Assembly (NCBI GenBank): GCA_947568835.1 | Contig: OX387608.1 | Span: 16,340,535 to 16,404,534, forward strand | Direction: 5' to 3' | Length of the DNA stretch: 64,000 nt | Origin: Protonemura montana | Lineage: Eukaryota > Arthropoda > Insecta > Plecoptera > Nemouridae | Made by a program: the position numbers and the translations under genes | Shown: positions 48,579 to 60,194 of the stretch, piece after piece | Layout of the letters: each line of letters starts with the position of its first letter | Numbering within the stretch: the stretch's first letter is position 1 | The notes under the pieces: generated by a model | Databases searched by the model: none | What the model saw: only the letters and a program-made list of their open reading frames with translations | What the model was told of the DNA's origin: nothing

Positions 48579-48764
48579 TTGTACACACCTATGCTACGTA
48601 CCTGGTGGTGGTGCAGCTGCTGTTCACATGCCGTGCTTATGTCGAGTTTGACCCTTCATCAAAGTGCAGGCGAAATTTACTGGCGGAATGCTCGCACAAC
48701 TGTCTCATGGAGGCGCCTGAAACAACATTCCTCTGTCATAGCTCACAGAATACATTACCAATGA
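48579..48764 (+). CDS. Possible Cys-rich (EGF-like?) exon
   Basis: The plus strand reads CRAYVEFDPSSKCRRNLLAE and then CSHNCLMEAPETTFLCHSSQ. The CSHNC...TFLCHS pattern is reminiscent of an EGF-like module (C..NC...F.C.C), but the closing Cys is replaced by Ser. The acceptor GGTGGTGGTGCAG precedes it. It is GC-richer than its surroundings. No neighbouring exon was found. Confidence 0.25.
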   Translation: MYTPMLRTWWWCSCCSHAVLMSSLTLHQSAGEIYWRNARTTVSWRRLKQHSSVIAHRIHYQ

Positions 48765-48799
48765 AAAATAAATTAACAGCTATCCCTAACGTAAAATAG

Positions 48800-49650
48800 G
48801 TCAAAGGGGTAATTTTTTAGTTCAATATTTTGTAACATTCTAAAAAACATTTAATTTAGTTTTCACATCTACATTTTAAAACAGAATATGCCTATTTTGC
48901 AAAGCGGATTGTCGAACTTAACTCTGGTTGGAAGTTGAGATGGAGATCGAGTTCGAGAAAGGCCAGATCGACCAAACTCATTAAATAGTTTCAAGGCACC
49001 AAGTAATCTAAAAATCTTGCTATGAACCCAATTTGCAAAAATCTATTTACACCTTAGTAGTAGCTTAAAATTCCCATTGATTGCCATGAGAAGTCATAGA
49101 AAACTGCAACCTGGGTAGTAGGCCACCTGAATCAAACGTTGACCTGCCCATTTGCGAAAGTTCCGGGAATGCCGGTCGCTAGTATCAAATGTGGGGCCAC
49201 CTAATATCAAGGTGGACCTTTATTCTGTTCCAGCTTTTTATGCAGTATGGTAGGCAGGCAAGTCCTTTTAAGGACTGCAAACCCATCTTAAAAGACCTGT
49301 TACCATAAAACTACAACTTTTTATCGATGGTGGGCCCCGAGAACCTTTGAAAAATCATAAGAATTAATATTTTCGTCTTAAATCTAATTTTCTGAAGCTG
49401 CATATTCTAAACACTTGGGTTGCCAGCGCTAAAGATCTCGTCTCTGCTATTACTGTCTTCAAAAAGTTATTAATATTATTGGTTTAAGGGCAAGCGCGAC
49501 ATGTTAACTCTGCTGCATTAGTGACTGACAGCTCTGGGAACCAAAGCAAGCTCTGCTTTCAAAGCCATGTTGTATCAATCATTTTATCTTTATTGGCATT
49601 TGCATCAAGTAGTCATCAAAATACCCCTTGACCACTTACGTACTTATAGG
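48800..49650. other. Spacer, no gene
   Basis: Nothing recognised. Confidence 0.4.
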
Positions 49651-51600
49651 GCCTTTCACCAACCACTAGTACTTCTTAATACCAAAACTACTTGCTCGTG
49701 ACGGAAGCGTTTGATTGCAGTTAGAGGTGGTCAACGCTCACAACTTTGAGCGTTGAGCATGAATGTGCACGCACCACAAATTGTCAAGCGTGATCGTGCA
49801 TGGCATTTAGTCACGCGTCAATTGTGACACGCGTGTCACACAGTAAGGGTAAACCACAATAAAAAATCTTGTGGTTCAAATTCTTATAAAATTCCATCTA
49901 TGTGTGACAAAAGACGTCCAAGAATGCGCAAGCTACGCCGTGTAAAACAGCTTGAGTAGCAGTAGCAGCAGTGTTTAAATTTCGTCATTTAATTTCAAAT
50001 GACTTTAGTTTCAGGGAAGTTCGCGGCGAAATAAGGCGAAGAAGTCATTTCAATCAGAGATTTAAAAGTTTTAAGAAATGAAGAATGTTTGTAATCGAAT
50101 TGATGACTCAAGTCTGAAATGGGGCTTTATGCACCACATCCAGTGAACAGTGATAGCAAAGATGATGTGTTTTTGGCAGACGATTAGCTTGGAATACGGA
50201 TTGAGTGCCAGGCATTGATTGAAGTTTGTTGACAACAACATACTACGGCCTAACGGAATTACTAGTGAGCATGCATCCGATTGATGGAGGTAATTTGGAT
50301 GTCGGTGTATCTATGCATTACCTCCCGCCCATCCCATAGTTAAAAAGTGCATTGTTTACACCTGATAAGGTAAATCTTAGGTTTTTTTTCCAAGGATGCT
50401 AAAAGGGTCAATATTGTGTAAGCCGTTTCTAAGTCGTTCCTACTACGAGCTGATTTGACAAACGAGATCATTTTCTATATAACGTTACATGCTTTTGGGG
50501 GGTGGGGACTGGGGATAGAAACCACAAAAATTGATGGGTGAGCAAAACAAAGTTCTGCCAGATTAATAGTTATCAATCAATTTTCGCTCAAATATGTAAT
50601 TTTTGGTACCGTTGCTCGAGAATATTTGCAAATAGTATCAATAAATCTGATTTTTCATTTGCCGCAAATCTCCATTGGTGATAGGCTCATGGTTATCACC
50701 CAATGTTTAAATTTTGTAAAATTTTGTCATGCGTGAGCAAGAATGGCTTAAAATAGCATGCTTGATTGTGCATAGTAAAATAATTTATTGTGAGTCGTGA
50801 TTCGTCGTAAATGGATTTCCACTCACGCGACCACCTCTAATTACAGTACCTTTTGTTTTCTTGCAAAACTGCAAAATTTCTTGGCACATGGCTGGTCCCT
50901 TGGATTGAATTTCGTGCGTGGTCGGCTACGTCATCGAAGCTGGAGTCCGAGTAAAACGCTGACGGGTGTTCAGCTGTTTCTCTGAGGTGTGAGCTCTGCA
51001 TGGTGCGATGACATTGTCCTGATTTTCCTCGGTCTGTAATTAAATTTCATTGTCAGAAAGTCTTTTCTGAAGTGCAGCATTTTCGTGTGAATATTTTTTT
51101 GAGTTCAAGTGAGAACTCAAATGGATGTAACAGTAAAGAAAGTTTTTTTTTTTAATTAAAGTGTAAAATATTTGGTCTTATCTCAAAATTTGAAAAAAAG
51201 GCAGGTAAACCAGGGGAATATTGAATTGTTGAGGTGGTACAAACGTTGTGAAACAGTTGTGAATCAACCACTTTTACATGCTTAAAGGGCCTTTCACCAA
51301 TCACAATCTATTCTTATTACCAAAACTTACATTCTAGTGATGGATGCTTTTGTTTGCAGGTCCCTTGAGTTGAAGTTAAGGCGTCGTCGGCTCAGTCTTT
51401 GAAGTCTTGGTTTCAGCGCAAAACGCTTGCCGTTACCTAATGTTACTCGTTTCTCCGTTTTGTTCTTCTCGGCACTCAGCTGGTCACTGGCGAAGCGAAC
51501 TCGGCATGATGCGGTAATGTTGTCCTGAGATTCCCCGATCTGTAATTACATTTCACTGTTAAAGCTTCCTCGAGCATATAAAGACTTTCCTAAAGTGCAG
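49650..51600. repeat. Diverged tandem duplication, left copy split by a hAT element
   Basis: GGGCCTTTCACCAA (49650 and 51289) is followed in both copies by a CTAGT.ATG/CTCGTGACGG-like stretch, TTTG.TTGCAG, GGTCCCTTG, GTCGGCT, TGATG/GCGATG, TTGTCCTGA, and CGATCTGTAATTA/CGGTCTGTAATTA. The left copy holds the hAT at 49722-50839. The TTTGTTTGCAG|GTCCC junction looks like an acceptor, but no shared frame follows. Confidence 0.6.
49722..50839. mobile_element. hAT-type non-autonomous element (1118 bp)
   Basis: The ends are TAGAGGTGGTC and GACCACCTCTA, perfect over 11 bp. The flanks ATTGCAGT (49714-49721) and ATTACAGT (50840-50847) match at 7 of 8, fitting a hAT target duplication. Subterminal repeats of the GCGTGA/TCACGCG kind occur near both ends. 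There is no transposase. Confidence 0.85.
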
Positions 51601-52680
51601 CAGGCTTAAGGAAACATGTGCTAGAAAAGTGTCGATATGGTCTCCAAATTTGGAAGGGTTGCAAGAAAGCCGGTGGCAGCACACGTACGTTCAGGGAAAT
51701 ATGAAGATGAATTTAATTGCGAAGTATTGTACCGCACCAGCTGCACAAAGTTTGCACTCATTTACGAGTGCATTACAAACATTGTGGCTGCTGCCGAACT
51801 AGTCTGGACATTTGAAAGGCAAGGATAAGGAAAATTGAAAGGTAAGGGAGGCTGGGATTGGGCTGAGCTAACAGGGGCTACATGGGCACATTTTAAGTGC
51901 TTTCTTTAAGATTGTAATGGAAAATAATATTTGCTAGATACAAGAGAACAGAAAACGTGTAGGTAATTTGAAGCTGTAAAAATGGATAGAAATAATTATG
52001 CATACAAAATCGGTATTCCGCCTAAAGGATTTAAGAGATCGTGTAAAAATGTCAAATATAGCATAGAAAACTCTGAAAAAATATTTTCCTTTGTGGTTGA
52101 AACTAGCATTGTGAATTAAAAAATAGCTAAGTAGGTACTAGTAAAAAGGAAGAGTAAAATTATTGGGTGTCTTTGAATAAACTTTTGTATTAATGTGGTG
52201 CAGGAATGTGGGATCATAAATGTGGACTGCAAGCCAATTGCAATAATTAGGACCGGTTTGATTTCAATGCAAAATATGCAAAGAAAGCAATTGATTAAGA
52301 AACTGTCGTAAAAATGTGGTTATATATATAAAAATCTTTTAGGTCCCGAAATTTTCCAAGAGACAGTGAACTAGAAGTTGAAGACTAAAGAAAACGTTGG
52401 AAAATTATGGAAACGGATTTTCCATTGGCGAGCGAAAAATTGAATCAATTTATTCGATTATTTGTGCGGTTAATTAAAGTTCGTTTTTAATGTGAAAATG
52501 GCGAGATAAAAATAGAAACCCTGATGGTTATTAAAGTCTTGCATACTTTTCGCACGACCCCAAGCAAATTTCAATGCACAATTATTGTGCAGTTATTCGG
52601 TTCAATAATAATGCGTAGGTCTCTACATTTTTAGTAATACCATAGTGGAGAGGTGTATGTAACTTACAGAACTGGTTTTG
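51601..52680. other. Spacer, no supported gene
   Basis: A 63-codon plus-strand frame at 51637-51828 has no family resemblance. The remainder is AT-rich. Confidence 0.4.
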
Positions 52681-52710
52681 TCAGAATTTGCACACTTTTA
52701 GTACAATAAA

Positions 52711-53269
52711 TCACGTTTTCTTTGCTACTGCGTCGACCGGGTGCCCACCGAACAGTTTTCCGGCGCAAAATGGCGGAGATCGGTCATGTTCCCGTGCCCC
52801 GGGGCCGGAGGAAGGCCATCGTCGGCACGTGCCGTTATACTCAGCGGAGAACAATGTCTGCCAATGGCGACCCGACTTCTGGATTATATTTGAGAAGTGA
52901 AAATTACCAATAAATTCGTTCAAATGAAAGGACCATGAAAGAAATATGAAAATAGTGGAGATAATTATAGAAAATAAATATTATCGTCAAGTTTCCCATG
53001 AACCACCCACTAAATTTTTCAACTAGAATATCAATTAGGGTAATAATTCGATCTGTGTATTCTGGTCTGGCCTTCAGGCAGACAAAGCCGGCAAAACTAA
53101 TTTCATGGAACGAGACGAAACTAAAGTATCCGGATTGTTAATTCATTGATGTCATCAAAATAAAACAAAATATGAAACTTACCGGACGGTGCTGATCGTG
53201 ATTTGAGGAAAAATTACACTGATTTTTTTCGATTTTGATCGGAGGTATTTCAAGCGAGTTCACTTCCAT
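52711..53269 (-). CDS. Possible two-exon gene for an 84-residue protein
   Basis: Exon 1 (53269-53183) starts GGCAATGG and encodes MEVNSLEIPPIKIEKNQCNF through ...DQHRP. It stops at a strong donor, CCG|GTAAGTTT. Upstream sequence to about 53340 is GC-richer, as expected of a promoter and 5' UTR. The best in-phase continuation is 52878-52711 (acceptor ATAATCCAG, weak pyrimidine tract), giving KSGRHWQTLFSAEYNGTCRR to a TGA. Exon 1 is better supported than exon 2. A plus-strand frame over exon 2 (MAEIGHVPVPRGRRK) is an equally open rival. No family recognised. Confidence 0.35.
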
Positions 53270-53769
53270 TGCCGTGAAACGGGAAACGGAAGGAAGACGG
53301 CGCGTATCTCCTCACCCAAGTCCAAAGTCAAATTGAAGGGTAATAAAAATATTCGCAACAAAAATATCTGCGGGTTTCATACTGATGTTCAGATAAAAAA
53401 AATATTTATGGGCGAAACTTGAAATAGGTTGGGTACCAAACTCAAACTAACTGGGTGAAGCCAAATCGGCGAAAACACTCTCAAGACTTCCTTTGCCTAT
53501 CGCAGTGACCCGAGAGGTCGAAATATTTTACACGAACACACGTGAACCGAAATTAACAGGAAGATGGCACAACTTATTTGACATACCTTATTTGTTGATA
53601 ATAGCGCTGGGTCAAAAAGAGATCACTTACAGAATTACACCGACTCGGTGGAAAGGAGTTGTCAGGTTTATTTGCCAGACAATTTCTTGGCCGACAAGTT
53701 CACGCTGACCTTGCCGGTCACCACCCGCCCTCTAGTGACAAATCGCGTCGCAGTTAGTGCAAGGAAGTC

Positions 53770-54800
53770 GCCTTTCGTTCCATATTTTTCAAACATGGAT
53801 TTAAAATAATGTCCATTTGAAAACTAACAAAATCAAGCAAATATAGTAAAATCGAATTAAAACTGCAAATGCGCTAGCATATTTGACAAGTTTTCACAAA
53901 AACAAAACGAACCAACTTTAGCATAAGTATGTTTTTTGTCCAATTCCAATCAACCCACCTCAATTCAAATCACAAAGCATCTCGGCCCTACTCGTCGTGC
54001 CCTGTTTAGAAGACAAAGCTCGAGCAAAGACCATGGATGGAGACGGAGTTATACTTTTCTTTTAGTGTATCAGTATCAGTACTATACACCAATGACAATA
54101 CACGTACATGTTGCTGCAGCTGTTGTGGTCGCTGTTATGAAATCTCTGGCAAATCGCTGGCCGGGTTGTCAATCTTTTGGATGGAAGCTTTGAGTGTAGC
54201 CATAATATGAAACCAATCTCAGTTGAAGATTCCGCATGCAGCTTACATGTGATTCAAATATAGGTACTTTGCTTGTTATTATTTGACTGGGAAATGTTAT
54301 GCCGCACGATCTGTTGCTGCTAGCATCGGCCTGCTAGTCCACCTCGGGTCGGTGAAATTCCGAACGTAGTGATGGGACAGTATCGTTAGTCAACCCTCAA
54401 AATATTGAATCAAATCGCAATACTTTATATGAAAACTGTCTAGTTGACGCTGAAAAATGCAGTTAACACTGCATATGCGTTGTTATTCGGGTATTAAGTC
54501 GTTGCACTCGCAAGATGTTTCCAAGATCGAGATAGTATGTCTCGCAGTCTCTTACTCACGGTTTAATTCACTATTAGTAATTCCCTCGAGCTATTTTATG
54601 TAAATTCACTGCCGATCAGTGCTGGCCAAATCCGGGCTGTTTTGAAAAGTAGAAATTCTTTGCTTCCGCAATACTAGCCAAAGTTTGACCTACTAACGGA
54701 CGCTCTCTGATTTCTACATGGTCCTCTGGGAGGGATGGTGAATACCGCCCCTACCCTACCCTAGCAACAGCTCCACCGCCTCTTGCTTCGTACTTTTAAA
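53770..54800. other. Spacer, no gene
   Basis: Nothing recognised. Confidence 0.4.
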
Positions 54801-54802
54801 TC

Positions 54803-55226
54803 ATGCAGCGAGTTAAAGTCGTTCAGGATTTTTCATACCTAATACAATCGTTGAATACTAACCTAATTCCTTTAATAGCCACCATGATTGCCCATGAATT
54901 AGAACAGCTTGAAATCAATTTCCTGGAATACGTTTGTGAACCACTGATGGGCCGGAAACTTCTTTTAATGGGCATGCTAGAAGAATGCAAAGAAGCATGC
55001 AGTTGGTGGTGTGATTTTTATATTACCTTTTAAAAGTCTGGGCACTATAAATAACCAATCACAATCGTCAATCATGAAAACTGTATTACCCTGCATCATC
55101 TTTGCATCACCTTTGACCTGCATATGCTTACATTGCCTGGAGGAGAAAACAGCGTTCGTTTCTTTCTTGAGACTTACATATCGTAATGGAATTGCAGCTA
55201 TCAAACGCTTTGCTGCTCAGTTTTAG
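54803..55226. other. Overlapping small open frames, function unknown
   Basis: Plus-strand frames of 76 and 71 codons and a minus-strand frame of 75 codons overlap. The first (MQRVKVVQDFSYLIQSLNTN) has plausible composition, but no splice sites or homologues can be argued. Confidence 0.15.
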
Positions 55227-55319
55227 TGGGAGCACATGTTATTGAACAATTATTCATTGTTATTTCTAACCATAAGTGCGGTGATTGAACTGGACAATGG
55301 CCCTGGACAAAAAAAGGCT

Positions 55320-56090
55320 AACTTTTACAAAATTTGCTTTTCAATTATTTGCGAGAAAATGAAGGGGGGGTACTCCCTAGAAATTTTCACAGATGATAGA
55401 GTACGTGATGGGCTTTCGATCTGTGAAGGTCTAAATTTTTGGCCCAGCCCTGGAAAAAAATGAGAATAAGCCTACAAAACTCATAAGCGCTAGCCTTAAA
55501 AAATACGTGATGTACTGAACGAAACAGGCTCACAATAAAAAAATTTGGTTTTCATTTATTTGCGAGAAAATGAAGGGGGGCTACTCCCTTGAAAGTTTCA
55601 CAGATGATAGAGTACGTGATAGGCTTTCGATCTGTGATGGTCTAAATTTTTGGCCCAGCCCTGGACAAAAATAGGCTAACTTTTACAACATTTTTGTTAT
55701 CATTTATTTGCGAGAAAATGAAGGGGGGGTACTCCCTTGAAATTTTCACAGATGATAGAGTAAGTGGTAAGCTTTCGATCCGCGATGGTCTAAATTTTTG
55801 GCCCAACCCTGGACAAAAATAGGCTAACTTTTACAAAATTTGCTTTTCAATTATTTGCGAGAAAATGAAGAGGGGCTACTCTCTTGAAATTTTCACAGAT
55901 GATAGAGTACGTGATAGGCTTTCGATCTGTGATGGTCTAAATTTTTGGCCCAACTTCTGGACAAAAATAGGCTAACTTTTACAAAATTTGCTTTTCAATT
56001 ATTTGCGAGAAAATGAAGAGGGGCTACTCCCTTGAAATTTTCACAGATGATAGAGTACTTGATAAGCTTTCGATCCGTGCCTTTTCAAAT
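55320..56090. repeat. 147-bp satellite, five copies
   Basis: GCGAGAAAATGAAG recurs at about 55351, 55561, 55710, 55858 and 56004 (spacings 210, 149, 148, 146). Each unit contains TTTTCACAGATGATAGAGTA and TTTTTGGCCCA. The first unit carries about 60 extra bases. Confidence 0.9.
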
Positions 56091-56587
56091 TTGAAGACCT
56101 GGTGCTGTTAGCTGCAATTTCCTTATGCGCCGGCATCCCCAATAAACACTTTACTTTGAAAACCATCCCGGGATCGGGAACATTTCCCTCGTGGAGAAAA
56201 AAGAATTTCTTTAAATTTCACCACGGCAGAGCATTGGTCTCCGTGGCCGCGAAATCGTGATTGACCACTTTGTCTCCGTCACCCGAATCAATCGAACTCA
56301 TTAAATTTTTAAAAAATGTAACACGGCTTGCTTCGACCAAGCGGGAGCAACGAGTGGGTGGAAATTGTCAGTGGTTCAACCGTGCCACAAAACACCTTAA
56401 ATACGAAAAATGTGAGAAATATTTTCTATGGTTGACATCGGTGATAGAGAAATGTTATGAAATTTCAGCAGAAAGCTCAACCTGCGAACTGTAACTTGTA
56501 ACGTTAGGTCGTTAGCTTGGCTAGCAGCGTATTCGTAGGTTCACTTGAATATCCATAGAGCTCGGAGTACCATCGACTCGCTTATTG

Positions 56588-56633
56588 CGCCGCTACCCTT
56601 TGTCGGTCAGCGCCGCTACCCTTTGTCGGTCAG
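56588..56633. repeat. 23-bp exact tandem duplication
   Basis: CGCCGCTACCCTTTGTCGGT followed by CAG occurs twice in direct succession. The rest of 56100-57100 shows no gene. Confidence 0.85.
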
Positions 56634-57119
56634 CGCCGACAAAGCAACGCGACAGTATGGAAAAAAGACAACTACTGGGTATAGGGTGGATTTTTTCTAG
56701 TTACTGAATGAGAAATTGTAGTCAAAATAGAACATTTACGACGAATTTTATGCTTGATAGGATGTATTGCCGTTTAGGATTTTTTAGCATAAAATCCCCC
56801 CACCCCCTCCCATCGTACCAACAATGCCCCATTGGAAAGGTTTGCTGACAGCTTTTTGAGTCTTAGATCCAACCCTGAGCGCACACACAGCTCATTCCGA
56901 ATGAGTCAATCGCCAATATCCAGCTAAAGCTCGATTCGAAGATGCAAACACATCTCTTACTGCAAATACCCGTGTGGGTATCTTTTCGAAATGAGCAACT
57001 GTTAGACTCAATATTTTCGATCGTCGCCTACGATTTACATGGAACGGATGAGAGAGTTGAGGCTAATGGGTTTCCAGCGTACATTTTTGTCCAACAACCC
57101 AGCAAGAAATGATTATGGA

Positions 57120-57390
57120 AATGAAACGATCGTGCATCTTAATGTCAGCTGCTGGGGCTCACATTTCAATTGCCAAGTGTTGTTCAACAAAAAACTTAAA
57201 AAAAGGAACGACTGTGCAAACGATCTTCATCTTTTAAAACGATCTTTTAAAATGATCTTTTGAAAGATCGTAAAAATTTCGATCGCGATCAAATTAAAAG
57301 ATCGTGTTACACAAAAAAGATCGCGATTAGTTCAAAGATCACTAAAAAAGGATCGCGATCGCACGATCGCGATCTTTTTAAAAGATCCTT
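57120..57390. repeat. GATC-rich palindromic cluster
   Basis: More than a dozen GATC sites fall in 270 bases, many inside AAAGATCG/CGATCTTT and CGATCGCGATC palindromes. It directly abuts the 91-bp array. No frame or known element explains it. It may be the hairpin end of a repeat or a degenerate satellite. Confidence 0.7.
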
Positions 57391-57394
57391 CCCC

Positions 57395-57835
57395 AACTAT
57401 GCACTGCGCTGAGTCAGGTATTGGATGGGTGACCATCATACACATGACCAGTTCTGTTCGGGAGAGAGGTTGGAGGGATGAAAGTTAAGCAACACTGCGC
57501 TGAGTCAGGTATTGGATGGGTGACCATCATACACATGACCAGTTCTGTTCGGGAGAGAGGTTGGAGGGATGAAAGTTAAGCAACACTGCGCTGAGTCAGG
57601 TATTGGATGGGTGACCATCATACACATGACCAGTTCTGTTCGGGAGAGAGGTTGGAGGGATGAAAGTTAAGCAACACTGCGCTGGGTCAGGTATTAGATG
57701 GATGACCATCATACACATGACCAGTTCTGTTTGGGAGAGAGGTTGGAGGGATGAAAGTTAAGCAACACTGCGCTGGGTCAGGTATGGGATGGGTGACCAT
57801 CATACACATGACCAGTTCTGTTCGGGAGAGAGGTG
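57395..57835 (+). repeat. 91-bp tandem repeat with 5S rRNA-like core, about 5 units
   Basis: GTTCTGTTCGGGAGAGAGG recurs at about 57451, 57542, 57633, 57724 (one change) and 57815, spaced 91 bases. Units carry AAGTTAAGCAACACTGCGCT and ATTGGATGGGTGACC on the plus strand, opposite to the array at 251-625. Confidence 0.85.
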
Positions 57836-58138
57836 GATGAAAGATAGTACAGCAACTTCATTTGCCTTGCTTGTCCTTCGGAAGGACAATTGGTGCCTGT
57901 GTGTAAATATTTTAAAACAAACTGGAGCGAATTGAACCAAGAACCATAAGAAGTCACCTGCTATTGTAATATGTAACACTAGAGTCGTACATTACTCATT
58001 TGCATACTGAAAATTTAAATGGGCGAATAAATGGCGCATGTAAGCATTCTTAGTCTTCGTATAAGAGTAAAATCACACATCATCATACACCTAACACACG
58101 TACCTACCAAGGTGAGGTTGTTTTGAGCACTCAGTGAT

Positions 58139-58202
58139 TTGGGGGGAGGGGGGGGGGGGGGGGGTGGTGGTTGGTGTTGGTGGTGGTTGTGGCCGTGGTG
58201 GT

Positions 58203-58233
<31 letters not shown>
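58139..58233 (+). repeat. Poly-G tracts flanking a GGT-rich stretch
   Basis: Long G runs (about 16 and 28) flank GGTGGTGGTTGGTG sequence. This could form G-quadruplex structure, and exact run lengths may be unreliable. Confidence 0.8.
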
Positions 58234-58261
58234 ATTGAATATTATTTTTGCCATATTTGGA

Positions 58262-58318
58262 GGTGTACGAAAGTCACCCATAAAATACCTGACCCAACGC
58301 AATTTTGCTTTACCTTAT
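58262..58318 (-). repeat. Single degenerate 91-bp-family unit in reverse orientation
   Basis: AAATACCTGACCCAACGCAA with CACCCATA matches the reverse complement of the 5S-like core (TTGGGTCAGGTATT.GATGGGTG). It lies about 430 bases beyond the forward array. Confidence 0.65.
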
Positions 58319-58329
58319 TGACCTCAATG

Positions 58330-59058
58330 ACCGATGTTATTTTTCTTGTGCTTAAATTAAGTGAATATCGTTCAATTGGATAAAAGCTAACAATCTTACT
58401 TTTAGAAGAAACAACTGTCGATTACTGAACATAAATGAAAGTTTACGGACCCAATTAAATATCAATGACAGGTGTGATCATTTTGATTTGCTTACATTGA
58501 AGAGGTCATGTCGACAATTAACATATTGACAATTTATCTTCCACTGCGAGTTACTAAGCAGTAATGTAATAATCAACCATCCAATCAGCAATTTATTTAA
58601 CGCAACAAATCGAACAACTTATAGAAAAAAACTCAATATCTATTAATATCTATTATATTCAAATATTTTTTAGTCCACGGGTAGGGATATTTGGCTGGCA
58701 AATAGCTTTCGCAAAGCCACGGTCCGAATGATTGCTTAACACAAATTGTTAGCAAGCCTTTTTTTCGGTCTCTTTGAGACATTGAATGAACATTTTACCT
58801 TTTTTCTCACGGACACCACTTGAAAATGAAAAGGCCAGGAAACAATCCTCTCTTTGGAAACGGTGATCGCTAGAAATTCAGACAGGATGTTGGATTTGAA
58901 AATGTTTCTTTCTACCAAATAGAACTTCCATGTGTTTCCAGGTAGAATCAACTTGGGATTGAACAACATCTCTGATTGGCCCCATAAACTGTACACCACG
59001 TATAAGTTCTTCCGCAATCGCTCCACTTTTATCCATTTTTTGTCCAGCTTCAAACAAA
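58330..59058. other. No recognised gene
   Basis: A minus-strand frame (58736-59040) is open and reads [17 protein letters not shown], but it has no homologue I know and no splice sites. It joins the 9-bp array only because the array lacks stops in that frame. Confidence 0.3.
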
Positions 59059-59712
59059 CACCATGAGCCCCCCGAGCCCCCCGAGCACCAAGAGCACCAA
59101 GAGCACCATGAGCACCATGAGCACCATGAGCCCCCCGAGCCCCCCGAGCCCCCCGAGCCCCCCGAGCACCATGAGCACCAAGAGCACCATGAGCACCATG
59201 AGCCCCCCGAGCCCCCCGAGCCCCCCGAGCCCCCCGAGCACCATGAGCACCAAGAGCACCATGAGCACCAAGAGCACCATGATCACCATGAGCACCATGA
59301 GCACCATGAGCCCCCCGAGCACCATGAGCACCATGAGCACCATGAGCACCAAGAGCACCAAGAGCACCATGAGCACCATGAGCACCATGAGCACCATGAG
59401 CACCATGAGCACCATGAGCACCATGAGCACCAAGAGCACCATGAGCACCAAGAGCACCAAGAGCACCACGAGCACCATGAGCACCATGAGCACCATGAGC
59501 ACCAAGAGCACCATGAGCACCATGAGCACCATGAGCACCATGAGCACCATAAGCACCATGAGCACCATGAGCACCATAAGCACCATGAGCACCAAGAGCA
59601 CCATGAGCACCATGAGCACCATGAGCACCATGAGCACCATGAGCACCATGAGCACCAAGAGCACCATGAGCACCATGAGCCCCCCGAGCACCATGAGCAC
59701 CATGAGCACCAC
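59059..59712. repeat. 9-bp repeat array, about 72 units
   Basis: Units are GAGCACCAT, GAGCACCAA and GAGCCCCCC. Three frames are open and read as STM on the plus strand and GAH or MVL on the minus strand. The 388-codon minus frame resembles a collagen-like repeat only because the unit has nine bases. Higher-order blocks of GAGCCCCCC recur at 59126-59164 and 59201-59238. Confidence 0.95.
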
Positions 59713-60194
59713 CTTTATCTTCAGCATTAGCGAATATCTTCATGGAAAAACTAGAGACAATAGCGTTGAATAGTGCGTTACTAAAACCTAAATGCTTTTT
59801 CAGATATGTAGATGACACTTTCTTGGTTTGGCAACATGGGAGAGAAAATTTGGATACATTTTTAGAACACATAAAAAGACAGCATGATAGGATAAAATTC
59901 ACTACGGAAGGTAGAAGAGAATAGATGTTTAGCTTTTCACAATGTTTTTGTTATTAGAAAAGAAGATGGCTCATTAGGGCACACTATCTACAGAAAGAAA
60001 GCAAACACAAACAGGGTTTTACACGCAGATTCATGTCATAATCCTCGGAAAAAACAGGGGGTACTAAACACATTAGCGACAAGATCAGCGAGATTAACAG
60101 ATGAGGAACACTTCGAGGCAGAAAAAGAAACACTTGGACAATTGTTCAACAGAATGATTATAAAACCAAAGAAATAAGAAGAGTACTTGAAAAA

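Noticed and set aside
57395-57835. True 5S rRNA genes
   Set aside because: Only the middle-to-3' part resembles 5S. The 5' half and terminator are absent and the unit is 91 bp.
58736-59902. 388-codon collagen-like minus-strand frame and the plus-strand Ser/Thr/Met frame
   Set aside because: The 9-bp unit keeps three frames open. The flanks are antisense to Penelope sequence on one side and unrelated on the other.
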